NCBI RefSeq assembly: GCF_039541915.1
Contig: NZ_BAABHD010000069.1
Span: 1-52,725, forward strand
Direction: 5' to 3'
Length of the DNA stretch: 52,725 bases
Source of the DNA: Nibrella saemangeumensis
GTDB taxonomy: Bacteria > Bacteroidota > Bacteroidia > Cytophagales > Spirosomataceae
Both the position numbers and the translations under genes were made by a program. This document shows positions 1 to 8,685 of the stretch, one piece after another. Each line of letters begins with the position of its first letter. The first letter of the stretch is position 1. The notes under the pieces are model-generated. The model was not told the DNA's origin. It did not search any database and saw only the letters and a list, made by a program, of their open reading frames with translations.

Positions 1-148
1 CTCCGCCTTGTTCATAGAGTTCTTTAAAGCGATAGAAGCTATCCCGGGAGTAGCCCATGATCCGACAAGCCTTAGAAACATTCTGAAGCTGGTCAGCTAG
101 GTTAAAAATACCTAGCTTGTTCTTAATGATTTTCTCTTGTGTTGTCAT
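1..148 (-). CDS. IS481 family transposase, N-terminal fragment
   Basis: Only the first 49 codons are visible, starting at the ATG whose first base is 148. The protein begins MTTQEKIIKNKLGIFNLA and continues with a helix-turn-helix region containing KACRIMGYSRDSFYRFK, which is characteristic of the N-terminus of IS481 transposases. These enzymes are DDE transposases that cut and rejoin the element's ends; the catalytic DDE region lies beyond the window edge. The visible part is intact. It has no functional link to the antirestriction genes next to it other than marking mobile DNA. Confidence 0.85.
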   Translation of the reverse strand, partial: MTTQEKIIKNKLGIFNLADQLQNVSKACRIMGYSRDSFYRFKELYEQGG

Positions 149-209
149 CGTCTTAATCAGTGGTTTGAAGGTACAAAAACTTTCAAACTGTCAGATTAAG
201 TCTTGACTA
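1..209 (-). mobile_element. End of an IS481-type insertion sequence (partial)
   Basis: The window opens inside an insertion sequence whose transposase N-terminus reads out of the window on the minus strand. The likely outer end is the stretch at about 189-209, which read inwards is TAGTCAAGACTTAATCTGACA, followed by an untranslated leader and the transposase start at 148. The other end is outside the window, so inverted repeats and target duplication cannot be confirmed and the outer boundary is an estimate. Confidence 0.65.
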
Positions 210-384
210 GTTCAATATAATTGAAAGTGGTGACTTGTAAACACGCCCACTCTGAAATTCGCATTGTATTTGTGTTAAGTTTAGCTATTTTAAATGTATC
301 AGCTTCTTCCAATTGGGAATTAACAAGCTTGCGAGTTGCACAGGGGTAGGTCCAGGAAGGGGACTCCCCTTCTTGGCCGAATTT

Positions 385-1359
385 TTAGCAGATTACCGCT
401 TCCGGTTCTTCCAACTCCTGCAACTCCACGCTGGTGGCCCCCAACACATAATCAGCAGCTTTCTGGGCCAGTCCGGCCGCTTTGATGATCAGCGTTTTGT
501 CATTCTTTAAGGCCTGTAACCAATTTTGCAGGTACCCTACTGAGTTATCCAGAATGGTCGCCTGAGTAATGTCAACTCTTGAAACTACGGCTAAATAGCA
601 GGCTCCGATCTCGGCCGTAAGTTCCTCTTTAGCGTAGTTGCAAGATCCAAACTTATTAGGCTTAGCTAACTCCGGCCGGTTTAAACGGCTGGGATGTCCG
701 GTTGAGTGAATCAATTCGTGAAAGGCAACTACCGCAAAGTTAGCGCTGGTCTCAAAGTTCTCGGGCTTGGGCATATTTATCATGTCCCGCTTTACGTTAT
801 AACATGCCCGGCTTGTATTGCCGTATCGAATAGCTGGCGGATTGGGCATATCATCCATAAGGGCACGGCAGGCGATCAGCTTTTCATCTGCCAGTTTAGG
901 CGCTAGCGGTATAAGCGCAGGCAGTGTAAAATCGATACCCTCCACATCGGCAATGTTGAATACATAGTAGTAGCGTAACAAAAAACGACGGCTGGTAGGC
1001 TCTCCGCGTTCGGTGGCTTCTTCGTCGGTTTCTACCTTCCAGAACACCACCATAGCACCAGAAGCATTTTTACGGACTGTACCGCCAAGCTGTTTAACCT
1101 GCTTAAACGTCAGGTAATAGGGCCGGTCGTAAGGCAGGCTACCCAATAGAAGCAGATTGATTCCGGAATAGACCCGTCCGGTCAGGTAATTGCGGGGCAA
1201 CTCAACACTGCCATCATCGGTTACTGACCAGGTTTTACGCCAGGGGAAGAAACCTTCCTCCATGCGCTTTACGATCAGGTCGGTCACGCGCTGGTAAATG
1301 TCCACCGGTTTCCAATTGGCAGAAGCTGGGGCAGACTTGGGGTAAGAACGGGTTTTCAT
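385..1359 (-). CDS. ArdC-like antirestriction protein (DUF1738 plus zincin metallopeptidase domain)
   Basis: The N-terminal part (DIYQRVTDLIVKRMEEG, then PRNYLTGRVYSGIN) is typical of the ssDNA-binding ArdC N-terminal domain. The C-terminal part carries a zincin motif, FHELIHSTGH (HExxH with a downstream His). Known ArdC proteins protect incoming plasmid DNA from type I restriction in the recipient cell. The ORF can be extended to 1398, but I chose the ATG at 1359 (MKTRSY) because the shared hairpin leader at 1369-1385 then sits 9 nt upstream, matching the two sister genes. The frame is intact. It lies just downstream of the 110-aa gene and may be co-transcribed with it. Together with the 1708-aa gene it looks like the leading-region cargo of a plasmid or conjugative element (inference). 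Confidence 0.85.
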   Translation of the reverse strand: MKTRSYPKSAPASANWKPVDIYQRVTDLIVKRMEEGFFPWRKTWSVTDDGSVELPRNYLTGRVYSGINLLLLGSLPYDRPYYLTFKQVKQLGGTVRKNASGAMVVFWKVETDEEATERGEPTSRRFLLRYYYVFNIADVEGIDFTLPALIPLAPKLADEKLIACRALMDDMPNPPAIRYGNTSRACYNVKRDMINMPKPENFETSANFAVVAFHELIHSTGHPSRLNRPELAKPNKFGSCNYAKEELTAEIGACYLAVVSRVDITQATILDNSVGYLQNWLQALKNDKTLIIKAAGLAQKAADYVLGATSVELQELEEPEAVIC

Positions 1360-1368
1360 GGGTGTTTT

Positions 1369-1385
1369 GCCCTGTGACACCGGGC
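1369..1385 (-). promoter_or_regulatory. Hairpin leader element of the ardC-like gene
   Basis: On the minus strand this reads GCCC, a 9-nt loop GGTGTCACA, then GGGC, ending 9 nt before the ATG at 1359. It is the second of three copies; the others precede the genes starting at 1754 and 7109. The loop differs by one base from the 7109 copy. The stem and its position relative to the start codon are conserved. Confidence 0.6.
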
Positions 1386-1421
1386 CGGCAGTTTGCAATT
1401 AAGAATTAGAAAATAGTTTAA

Positions 1422-1754
1422 TCAGGAAAAAAGCTGTTCTGGGCTGCGGGTTAGCAGAAAGTAATGTAGCCGGCGGCCTGCTTCCAGGTTCACCTCACAG
1501 GGGATCACCTGAAAGCCTAATTTATCGGCGATGGCTAAAGCCTTTTTTGTCCGGGTTCCGGGTGTGGTAGTCAAATGCAGGTGGGTAAACCGGTTTAGCA
1601 CCTCTTCCAGGCTATTTACCGGATAGCTGTTCACGGCCACCCGTCCGGGCGACTGCTGCTGAATGGACGTTATGATTCGCTGATAATCGACCGCAAAGTT
1701 TGCGGTTAGGGCAAATAGCTGCGCAAAAGAGACGGATTCAGGAGAAGCAACCAT
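1422..1754 (-). CDS. Hypothetical protein, 110 aa
   Basis: I do not recognise this protein. It is soluble, with no signal peptide or membrane segment, and is predicted mixed alpha/beta (VNSLEEVLNRFTHLHL, then KKALAIADKLGFQVIPCEV). It is first in a probable two-gene unit with the ardC-like gene: it has its own promoter (1804-1834) and the shared hairpin leader (1764-1780). The shared promoter and leader with ardC and the DarB-like gene suggest it belongs to the same anti-defence regulon. A specific function cannot be assigned. Confidence 0.7.
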   Translation of the reverse strand: MVASPESVSFAQLFALTANFAVDYQRIITSIQQQSPGRVAVNSYPVNSLEEVLNRFTHLHLTTTPGTRTKKALAIADKLGFQVIPCEVNLEAGRRLHYFLLTRSPEQLFS

Positions 1755-1763
1755 ATTTGTTTT

Positions 1764-1780
1764 GTCCTATCACACCGGAC
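1764..1780 (-). promoter_or_regulatory. Hairpin leader element upstream of the 110-aa gene
   Basis: The minus strand reads GTCC, loop GGTGTGATA, then GGAC, 9 nt before the ATG at 1754. Compared with the 7109 copy (GCCC/GGGC) both stem arms have changed together, so pairing is kept. That supports either a paired RNA structure in the 5' UTR or a dyad operator. Confidence 0.6.
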
Positions 1781-1803
1781 CGGCTTTCGATTGATTTCTT
1801 GTA

Positions 1804-1834
1804 TAAAGATAGCAGCTATATACCTATATACCAA
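1804..1834 (-). promoter_or_regulatory. Promoter for the 110-aa gene and ardC
   Basis: On the minus strand, a -33 TTG (1834-1832) is followed after exactly 20 nt by a -7 box TATCTTTA (1811-1804), one base off the Bacteroidota consensus TAnnTTTG. Transcription would begin near 1797, giving a leader of about 45 nt that contains the hairpin. The promoter of the 1708-aa gene has the same sequence layout (TTGGTA, then TATNTTTATA). Confidence 0.55.
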
Positions 1835-1982
1835 GCTATTAACCTGTTTTCTTAATTGAGAACCAGCCCCCTTCTCCCCTTATGCTCTCACTAAATTCCT
1901 TGATTTAAGTTCTTTTTCAACGTACAGGAAAGTACCCATTTTAGGAGCAGGAAAAGACTTTCTCTTTTCCTGCTCCTACGGG

Positions 1983-4900
1983 CTACGCAGCTATGGCCTC
2001 GGCTGCTAATTCATTAGTTTTATCCGTAGGGAGCGGAGAAACAGCCTCCGCCTGGCTCTCCGCTTCCATCAGCCGTTGCAGTTCGGCTATTTCCTGTGCA
2101 ATGCGCTCCAGGTCGACTTCATGCTGGAAAGGCAGATTAACTTTTTTGCCGTATTCGGTTTCAATCGTTCTGGCCTTTTCTAACTCTTGATGCAGATAGT
2201 GGGGTTCTCCTTCGGCGGCCTGTACCTGCGCCCGTAGGGAAACGGCTAAACCCTGTGCGGTGGTTAAACTGCCCTGAATCAGATTGCCCCAGCGGTACTG
2301 GATAGCAGTTACCGTTTTGCCTAACCCGTTGGTATACCAATCGGCCGTCAGGGTGAGCAGCAGTCCATTTACTTTGATGGTCTCCTGCGGTGCGAGGTGC
2401 CGTTTCAGAGCGCCCTTCATCCGCTCAAACAATGCTTTCAGCGGTTCGTGCCAATCCTGGTGATACGCCACTCCGTCTACCTCCACCGATTCAATCCGAA
2501 GTGACCGTTCGGTCGTGCGGGGGAACCGCAGTTGTAAAATATCAACTTCGGCTTCCAGATGGGGTAGGAGAGAGGTCTTCTCGGCAATGAACCGACGGGC
2601 TCGTTCTACTTCCACTTGCGCTTGTAGAATAGTCCGCTGCCAGTTCTTTTTCTGCTGAATCAGCCGGTTATATTCCAACTGCTTCTGAGTGTACAGCAAT
2701 GCCGTTTGGGAACCGCTGAGGGATGCCATCATCTGGTCAAAGGAAATACTCGAAAAATCATCGTCGGTGGAAACATCGCTAATGGAATCCTCAAGGCCGT
2801 TGCCTTTCAATACCTGGTTGATGAACTTCTGCTTAATCGCCAGACGGCCGTAGGCTGTGGCATCCAATGTTTTCTCCACGCCATAGGTCAGGATTTCAAC
2901 CGGCTTATTCCAGACTGCGTGAAGGTTGCCCTGCCGGATAATGCGCCCGTTTCGCTGTTCAAAATCGGTCGGCCGGTTCGGTGCATCCAAATGATGGAGA
3001 GCCGCTAACCGTTCCTGCACATTCACGCCTACCCCCATCCGTTCGCTGGTACCCATCAGTACCCGAATCTGACCAGACCGAACCTGCGCAAACAAGGCTT
3101 CGCGCTTGTGGGCCTCCTCCGGCACAATGCCTATCTGTTCGGCCGGAATACCGTGCTCAACCAGTTTTCGTTTTAAATCCTCAAATAAGTGGAACCGTAC
3201 GGTTTTCCGCTCCGCCCTGCCATTGCATGAATCGTCTGTTTCGCTGTCTTCGTCGTACCAGATGCTTTCCCGCTCCGGACTTTGAAACAGATCGGCAAAC
3301 ACCAATTGAGTACCCTGGTAAGCATCGGATTCCCGATAAATGCGTACAATTTGCTGTACTGCCTGATTGGTCTTGCTGCCGGCTTCATCCGGATTCGCGG
3401 CCGACAGCAGACGTAAATCCAATGTTGCCTTACGTGCCTGCCCAAACATCACCAACGGAATGTGCATGTTCTTTTTCTTTTCGTCGCCCGACAAGTGTTC
3501 GTACCATTTCAGGGTAGCCCGAATGCGCTCTAACTCTGCCTGTACACCTTCTGTCTGTGGTAGCTGAATCCGAGTGTATTCCTCGTTCAGCAACTTGGGC
3601 AAGGTCTGGTTTTGTTGAAACTCGATTACATCTTCGTTTAGAATAACATCGACATGCGAGCGGTATATTTCCGATAACTGTTTGACATTGACGAACCGGG
3701 CAAAGCGCTCTACCGCTTTGAAATTCCCGGCAGTGGTTAACTCAAAAGACTGAATGATGGAACCGAATGTACCGGCAAACTGGTCAAAGGTGGTTAGGTA
3801 CGCTTCTTCCAGCCGTTGCGGGGCAATGTACCTGAGCATCGTCCAGGCCTCCGCCATGGTGTTTGAGATAGGTGTACCCGTTGCCAATACCACTCGGCCA
3901 CCTTTTGCCTGCACCGTACGGCACTTGAACATAGCGGAAAGTGCCTGCTCGGAACCGGCCGTGTCGATGCCCTTTACGTTTCGGCGGTGGGTGTTAAATC
4001 CAAGACGTTTATAGGCGTGGGCCTCGTCGAGGAACAGCGCATCTATACCCAATTGGTCAAACGTCAGGATATTGTCTTTGCGCCGGTCAGCCTGGCGTTT
4101 CCGACGTGCTTCAATGCGCATCCGGATTTCATTCATGCGCTTAACCGTCAGTTTCTTTCGCCGGTCATCACCCCGACGGTCAGCCGACTGGTAGGCCGCT
4201 TCTACCCGGTCTAGCTCCTCCGTCAGAAAGGCATCTTCGCTGGCGGGGTCATCGGGTATCAGTTTTAGAAACGATTGGGGAATCACAATACCATCGAAAT
4301 CATTCGTGGCAATGCGTTGCAGAAAACGCTTCCGACCGGCTGCTTCCATATCGGCCGCGGTTGGTACATACACATTCGCCCAGGGATATTGCAAACGCCA
4401 TTGGGCCGCAAAGTCCTCCACCGTTGAATTCTGCACGGCAAGCAGGGGCTTATGTGCCATACCCAGCCGCTTTAATTCCATAGCGGCCGTAATCATGGTC
4501 AACGTTTTACCGCTACCCACCACATGGGCTAATAAGGTATCCTGCTCCTTAATGCGCTCTACACCCTGTTTCTGGTGCCGGCGTAAGAGCCGGTTAGAGT
4601 TAGCGCCCGGATAAACCGGCAGGTGAAATTCGCGGTATTGCCGGGCTACGTGACTGTTAAACAATTCGTTGTACAGCTTTTCGATACGTGGGGAATAGTT
4701 CTCCCGAATAAAGTCGGTAAACAACTCGGTCAGGTGTTCCTGCGCCTGAATCGCTTGAGTGGTAGCCTCCACATCTTTTACCTGCCGCTCTTTCCCTTCG
4801 AGGTCGATTATGGTTTTGGTAATCACTACCGTTTTCTGGTTCAAGGCAGCTTCGATGAGGTCTAACGCGGTCCGGCGATCGGTACCCAAACTGCGGTTCT

Positions 4901-7109
4901 GAACCGTCCATTGTTCATGGTCCAATTCGTACTCAGCCGCCCGTCTGTTGTAGCGAATCGTTACGCTACTCATCGCTAAGGTCTGACGGACAAAATCGGT
5001 AATCATGTCGTCGGGTATCCAGACCGAACCTAATTGAAAGCTTACCAGGCTGGCAGGTCTAGCCGGCGGTAATACCGATTCCAGCGCCCGAACATTCCGG
5101 TACAGTTCCGGCTGCTGTTTGGCGGCTTCGCTCGCCCGAATGAGCTTACGGCGAACATTGCCCGACAGGAAACTATCGCGGTCGATGAGTTTACCGGAAT
5201 CCGGCTCCACAAACGCTAATTGCTGGTTTAGTAGTTGTGCCCGTACCTGTTCGGCTGGAATACTCAACCATTCCGCCATTTTGGTGAGGGATATATAGCC
5301 TTCATAGGCTAGCGACAACCGCAACGCATCCTCTACGTTCCCGGCCTGCTTCGGCGGGCAAAGCTGGGGATAGACCACATGGCGGAAAATATCCGCTTTT
5401 CTAAGCTTTCGGGTTGTTTTATCAAAAACTTCCAGCGCCTGGACAGTACCATATTGCGGATCGTACTCATCAAGAAAATGCAGCGAACGGTTAGCGGTCA
5501 GCGTACCAAAATAGCGGACAAACCGGTCGTAATGCTCGTTCAGAGCTGCCCTAAGTCGGTCGAGTACTGCATCAACTTCCCCGGCTCGCTCACTCCGGAT
5601 TAATGTTAAGAACGCTGTTTTCAGAAGCTCATACTGCCGAATCACCAGCGATTTAGTATAGAACCGACCGCGAATCTTGACCGACTCGTTCAGTACTTCC
5701 GGCTGTTGGGGAGATTGCGGCTGGTCTAATTTACGGTCCTTTAGTAGCGAAAGAATCTGCTGCGGCAACTGCTCAATAGCCTGTGTGAGCCGCTGCGGTA
5801 GTTCCTGCGGCTGTGACATATAAAGTGTGGTACGATCTCCCCGGTACAGACCTCCTTTGCCGACCGTATCCGCAAATGTCATGGTACCCAGCATCTGTTC
5901 CGGGTTGCGGGTAAAGTATTCGTTGACCTGTAACAGCCGAACGTCAGTATCGCCGTCCGAACCAGCAACCGGCTCAGAAAGCAACGTCGCCGTACGGGTA
6001 TATACGTTATCAAAAAACCGGCGACTAACACCCTCCCGGCGCTGCAAAAACAGCAGATCAGTTGTCACCTGGGTGCCGGCACTCTGCTCAAATGCACAGG
6101 ACGGTAACCGAATGGCACCCACCAAATCCATGTCACCGGGACCGTTCAGCCATTTCCGAAACGAATCATCCTGGCTATCGAGCGTACCCATAGAGGTTAT
6201 CAGGGCGACTAACCCACCCGGCCGAACCAGCCGTGCCGACTTTCCAATAAAATAGTTATGAATCAGATGAGCCGATAAATCGGGGTGATGCGGGTCATAC
6301 ACTTTGTAGCTGCCAAAAGGGACATTGCCAATAACCAGGTCGAAGGAGGCATTTTCCAATTCTACTTCCTCAAAGCCGGACAGGTGGGTTTCTATTTCCG
6401 GATAAAGCGCTTGCAGAATGGCACCGGTGATCAGGTCTTTTTCAACGGCTATTACCGAAGAATTCTTTCGGACAGCATCCGGCATTAGCCCGTTAAAGTG
6501 ACCGGTACCGGCTGCGGGTTCCAGAATCCGGCCCCCGCTAAAACCAAGCCTGGATACTGCCTGCCAGATATTCTCAACTAAAAGCCGACTGGTATAGTAT
6601 GCGTTGAGGGTCGATGCTTCAGCTAAGGCGATTTCTTCGGACGTTAACAGAGTTTCCAATTCCAGACGGGCTGAGCCGAACTGACGTATCCAGCGTTCCG
6701 TAGGGGCATCGGCAGTATGGCCTGCCTGCATCAGCTGAAAGGGCTCCTGGTCCCACACCTTGGCCAGTCCACCCCAGCCCACATATTGAAGCAACAGTTC
6801 CTGCTCCTGCGGTGTTAGCTCCGGTTTAGGAAACTTCTGTAAGGACTTTATTAGTCGAATAGCATTTACATTGGCTTTCAGGCGGGCGGCTTCGCTAACT
6901 GGAAACAAAATGGCATCGGAGCCAATGCGGAAATAGCTGGGTGGGACGGGTTCAACGTCCGCCGACAGCAGGCATTCACTTACTGCCTGTTGAATACGTT
7001 GCTGGGTATGGCTTTGCGCAAAGAAGGGGCTGGCGTAATCGCCGAAAAGGGGTAGCTGGTTACCGACAGGCACAGCGGTAACGGATGATCTCCGGGTATG
7101 GCGAATCAT
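1983..7109 (-). CDS. DarB-like N6-adenine methylase/SNF2-type helicase fusion, 1708 aa
   Basis: A giant cytoplasmic protein. An N-terminal VGWGGL stretch (about 110) precedes an N6-methyltransferase domain: motif I EPAAGTGHF at about 197-205 and motif IV GNVPFG at 261-266, a variant of NPPF. A superfamily 2 helicase follows: Walker A VVGSGKT at about 860, DEAH at about 1027, motif III ATGTPISNT, and motif VI NGRIIRQGN at about 1386. The C-terminus is helical. This architecture matches the large methylase/helicase proteins of plasmids, ICEs and phages related to phage P1 DarB, which is known to protect incoming DNA from type I restriction. The ATG at 7109 is set by the leader hairpin 7 nt upstream. 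With the ardC-like gene it forms an anti-restriction module. Whether methylation, remodelling or both matter here is not visible. Confidence 0.85.
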   Translation of the reverse strand: MIRHTRRSSVTAVPVGNQLPLFGDYASPFFAQSHTQQRIQQAVSECLLSADVEPVPPSYFRIGSDAILFPVSEAARLKANVNAIRLIKSLQKFPKPELTPQEQELLLQYVGWGGLAKVWDQEPFQLMQAGHTADAPTERWIRQFGSARLELETLLTSEEIALAEASTLNAYYTSRLLVENIWQAVSRLGFSGGRILEPAAGTGHFNGLMPDAVRKNSSVIAVEKDLITGAILQALYPEIETHLSGFEEVELENASFDLVIGNVPFGSYKVYDPHHPDLSAHLIHNYFIGKSARLVRPGGLVALITSMGTLDSQDDSFRKWLNGPGDMDLVGAIRLPSCAFEQSAGTQVTTDLLFLQRREGVSRRFFDNVYTRTATLLSEPVAGSDGDTDVRLLQVNEYFTRNPEQMLGTMTFADTVGKGGLYRGDRTTLYMSQPQELPQRLTQAIEQLPQQILSLLKDRKLDQPQSPQQPEVLNESVKIRGRFYTKSLVIRQYELLKTAFLTLIRSERAGEVDAVLDRLRAALNEHYDRFVRYFGTLTANRSLHFLDEYDPQYGTVQALEVFDKTTRKLRKADIFRHVVYPQLCPPKQAGNVEDALRLSLAYEGYISLTKMAEWLSIPAEQVRAQLLNQQLAFVEPDSGKLIDRDSFLSGNVRRKLIRASEAAKQQPELYRNVRALESVLPPARPASLVSFQLGSVWIPDDMITDFVRQTLAMSSVTIRYNRRAAEYELDHEQWTVQNRSLGTDRRTALDLIEAALNQKTVVITKTIIDLEGKERQVKDVEATTQAIQAQEHLTELFTDFIRENYSPRIEKLYNELFNSHVARQYREFHLPVYPGANSNRLLRRHQKQGVERIKEQDTLLAHVVGSGKTLTMITAAMELKRLGMAHKPLLAVQNSTVEDFAAQWRLQYPWANVYVPTAADMEAAGRKRFLQRIATNDFDGIVIPQSFLKLIPDDPASEDAFLTEELDRVEAAYQSADRRGDDRRKKLTVKRMNEIRMRIEARRKRQADRRKDNILTFDQLGIDALFLDEAHAYKRLGFNTHRRNVKGIDTAGSEQALSAMFKCRTVQAKGGRVVLATGTPISNTMAEAWTMLRYIAPQRLEEAYLTTFDQFAGTFGSIIQSFELTTAGNFKAVERFARFVNVKQLSEIYRSHVDVILNEDVIEFQQNQTLPKLLNEEYTRIQLPQTEGVQAELERIRATLKWYEHLSGDEKKKNMHIPLVMFGQARKATLDLRLLSAANPDEAGSKTNQAVQQIVRIYRESDAYQGTQLVFADLFQSPERESIWYDEDSETDDSCNGRAERKTVRFHLFEDLKRKLVEHGIPAEQIGIVPEEAHKREALFAQVRSGQIRVLMGTSERMGVGVNVQERLAALHHLDAPNRPTDFEQRNGRIIRQGNLHAVWNKPVEILTYGVEKTLDATAYGRLAIKQKFINQVLKGNGLEDSISDVSTDDDFSSISFDQMMASLSGSQTALLYTQKQLEYNRLIQQKKNWQRTILQAQVEVERARRFIAEKTSLLPHLEAEVDILQLRFPRTTERSLRIESVEVDGVAYHQDWHEPLKALFERMKGALKRHLAPQETIKVNGLLLTLTADWYTNGLGKTVTAIQYRWGNLIQGSLTTAQGLAVSLRAQVQAAEGEPHYLHQELEKARTIETEYGKKVNLPFQHEVDLERIAQEIAELQRLMEAESQAEAVSPLPTDKTNELAAEAIAA

Positions 7110-7116
7110 GATCTTT

Positions 7117-7133
7117 GCCCTGTCACACCGGGC
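7117..7133 (-). promoter_or_regulatory. Hairpin leader element of the DarB-like gene
   Basis: On the minus strand: GCCC, loop GGTGTGACA, GGGC, then 7 nt to the ATG at 7109. The flanking CCGG upstream is also conserved in the other two copies (1369-1385 and 1764-1780). Confidence 0.6.
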
Positions 7134-7155
7134 CGGCCTTGACTGATTTTCTATA

Positions 7156-7187
7156 TAAATATACTTATTAACAGCTTATCTACCAAA
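7156..7187 (-). promoter_or_regulatory. Promoter of the DarB-like gene
   Basis: Minus strand: -33 TTTG (7187-7184), 20 nt, then -7 TATATTTA (7163-7156). The spacing and sequence match the promoter at 1804-1834, and a conserved AATCA-type leader continues into the hairpin. The two transcription units are probably co-regulated. Confidence 0.55.
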
Positions 7188-7354
7188 CCATTAACACTTA
7201 TTCTAATAAAGAAAAATAGCCCATTTCCCCTAAAGTCAACTACTAAAAACAGCCACTAGCGTGCCGTAGCAATCTTTAACATGCCGGGTAAATCGAATAC
7301 GCTGAATGGGGGAGCCAGGGTATTCTTTACGAAAAAAGCTTAATTGGAAATTAG

Positions 7355-7600
7355 TTAATTTTTAACTTTTCCTTTGTGCTTCTTATAAGTTCTGTAGCTG
7401 TATTCGAAGATCTCCTCGGGGTCCATGTTAAGAAAATCGGCCATGAGAATGATTCGCTCCAGAGATAGATTCGATAAGCCTTTCTTTCTGCTTTTCAGCC
7501 AGTAGTCGGCTTTGATGCCCATGCTCTCGGCCAGTTTTCCTTGTTTGATCCCTTTATCGGCCAATAATTGCAGGAGGTCGTAATCTTCTTTTTTGCTCAT
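7355..7600 (-). CDS. XRE-type helix-turn-helix regulator, 81 aa
   Basis: A single Cro/CI-type HTH fills the protein: IKQGKLAESMGIKADYW (helices 2-3), then LSLERIILMADFLNMDPEEIF, a typical XRE C-terminal helix ending. The tail is basic (KKHKGKVKN). An 18-bp palindrome (7629-7646) overlaps its own -7 box, so negative autoregulation is likely. No toxin-like partner is adjacent. It may be the regulator of the neighbouring mobile module, but that is inference from position only. Confidence 0.8.
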   Translation of the reverse strand: MSKKEDYDLLQLLADKGIKQGKLAESMGIKADYWLKSRKKGLSNLSLERIILMADFLNMDPEEIFEYSYRTYKKHKGKVKN

Positions 7601-7625
7601 AGCTTCTTTTCATATCTTGACGCTG

Positions 7626-7646
7626 CAAATGTATTCGGAAATACAT
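7626..7646 (-). promoter_or_regulatory. Promoter -7 box with overlapping palindromic operator of the XRE gene
   Basis: The minus strand has TACATTTG (7633-7626), a perfect TAnnTTTG -7 box. It overlaps the inverted repeat ATGTATT-CGGA-AATACAT (7629-7646, read on plus). More ATGTA-like half sites lie at about 7663-7715. A repressor bound here would block RNA polymerase. I infer the binder is the 81-aa XRE protein. Confidence 0.5.
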
Positions 7647-7771
7647 AGAAAATGCTTCTCAACATACGTATTACCACTATTTTACCGGACAGGGTATGTA
7701 AAAATGTATGTACAAGACTGGCAGGTGAGTTATTTCCGGCTCGGCTGTTTTATTGAATGTTGAAGCTTGCT

Positions 7772-8308
7772 TTATTCATAATTGGAACTGCGGCCGTCCG
7801 AATGAGTCAGTTCCCATTCTCTTTGCAACGCCATCCATCCTGAATAGTCCAGCGTTGTTATACTGGCTAATGCCCGCGCTATTGGCTCAGTAATGCCTGC
7901 TTTATCAGTAAGCAGGTCATTTAGATCTTTGACAGATATGGCCAGCTTACGCGCGAATTCGGCAAGGGTCATATCAGCAATGAAAATTTCCCAGCGTAAA
8001 GCGTCGCCAATTGTACGCGCACCAATTAAGGGAAGATCGGGCTCCTCTTTACTTTGCTGATAGGCTTGTTCTACCAGCCTTTTATAAGCAGATTTTTTCA
8101 GGAACTTCTGAAAACTCCTGGCATGCAGGGTTAGAATGGTCAGGTATTCCACCAGACTTTCCAACATGCCAGATTCAAGGTCTTCCTGAACCGGTCCTGT
8201 AAGAAAGTGCTGATAACGGGATTCGTGTAAGGTATAGTACTCGTACAGCAGGTCATAGGCATCCCAATACGCCGGTGCTCCGGCTTTTTCTATGCTCATC
8301 TCCTTCAT
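7772..8308 (-). CDS. Hypothetical protein with HigA-like C-terminal HTH, 178 aa
   Basis: The N-terminal ~100 residues are helical and unrecognised (DLLYEYYTLHESRYQHFL). The C-terminus, about 110-170, looks like the HTH of HigA/XRE antitoxins: LAEFARKLAISVKDLNDLL, then GITEPIARALASI and a W-containing end (GWMALQREWEL) corresponding to the FWLNLQ-type ending of HigA. No HigB-like toxin is next to it, so it may be an orphan antitoxin-like regulator. The start ATG at 8308 is followed closely by a second Met (codon 4). Confidence 0.65.
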   Translation of the reverse strand: MKEMSIEKAGAPAYWDAYDLLYEYYTLHESRYQHFLTGPVQEDLESGMLESLVEYLTILTLHARSFQKFLKKSAYKRLVEQAYQQSKEEPDLPLIGARTIGDALRWEIFIADMTLAEFARKLAISVKDLNDLLTDKAGITEPIARALASITTLDYSGWMALQREWELTHSDGRSSNYE

Positions 8309-8685
8309 TCACTATTTCTGAAAAGTTTTTCATACGGGTTGGATTGAGCTGACGTAGGTTTTTGCGACCGTAGTTATTCTTATCTCAGCCGGAAAACAGC
8401 CGCTCATCAACCCTAGTAGTAAAATAACTGGGAAAGTCGATTTCAAAACCTACGCCTGGTACAAACACCCCATGGCAAAGGACATAACTGAAATTTTTGA
8501 GGACAGAGGATACTTTCTTAATACGTTGAGTGCTTGTAGTAGAACGGTATTAATTGCAACATTCTAGATATTTTATCTTCATATAAGCGGATAAGTAGGT
8601 ATTAAAAGTTTACAAGTGTTATAAAAATTTATACTTATTCGTCTATCAACTCGCTATATTTGTAATTCGGTTTTTAGTAATCGAC
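8309..8685. other. Intergenic region, 377 nt, divergent promoter area
   Basis: The region separates the HigA-like gene (minus) from the GNAT gene (plus). A TATATTTG -7 box lies at 8655-8662. A 31-codon ORF at 8472-8567 (plus, MAKDITEIFEDRG) is present but unsupported. I see no RNA gene or repeat. Confidence 0.5.
8655..8662 (+). promoter_or_regulatory. -7 promoter box of the GNAT/lytS/lytR genes
   Basis: TATATTTG matches TAnnTTTG exactly and lies 23 nt before the ATG at 8686. A clear -33 TTG at the right distance is missing, so the call rests on the -7 box and its position. Confidence 0.45.

Noticed and set aside
8472..8567. 31-codon ORF MAKDITEIFEDRG
   Set aside because: Too short, no ribosome or promoter context of its own, no recognised family.
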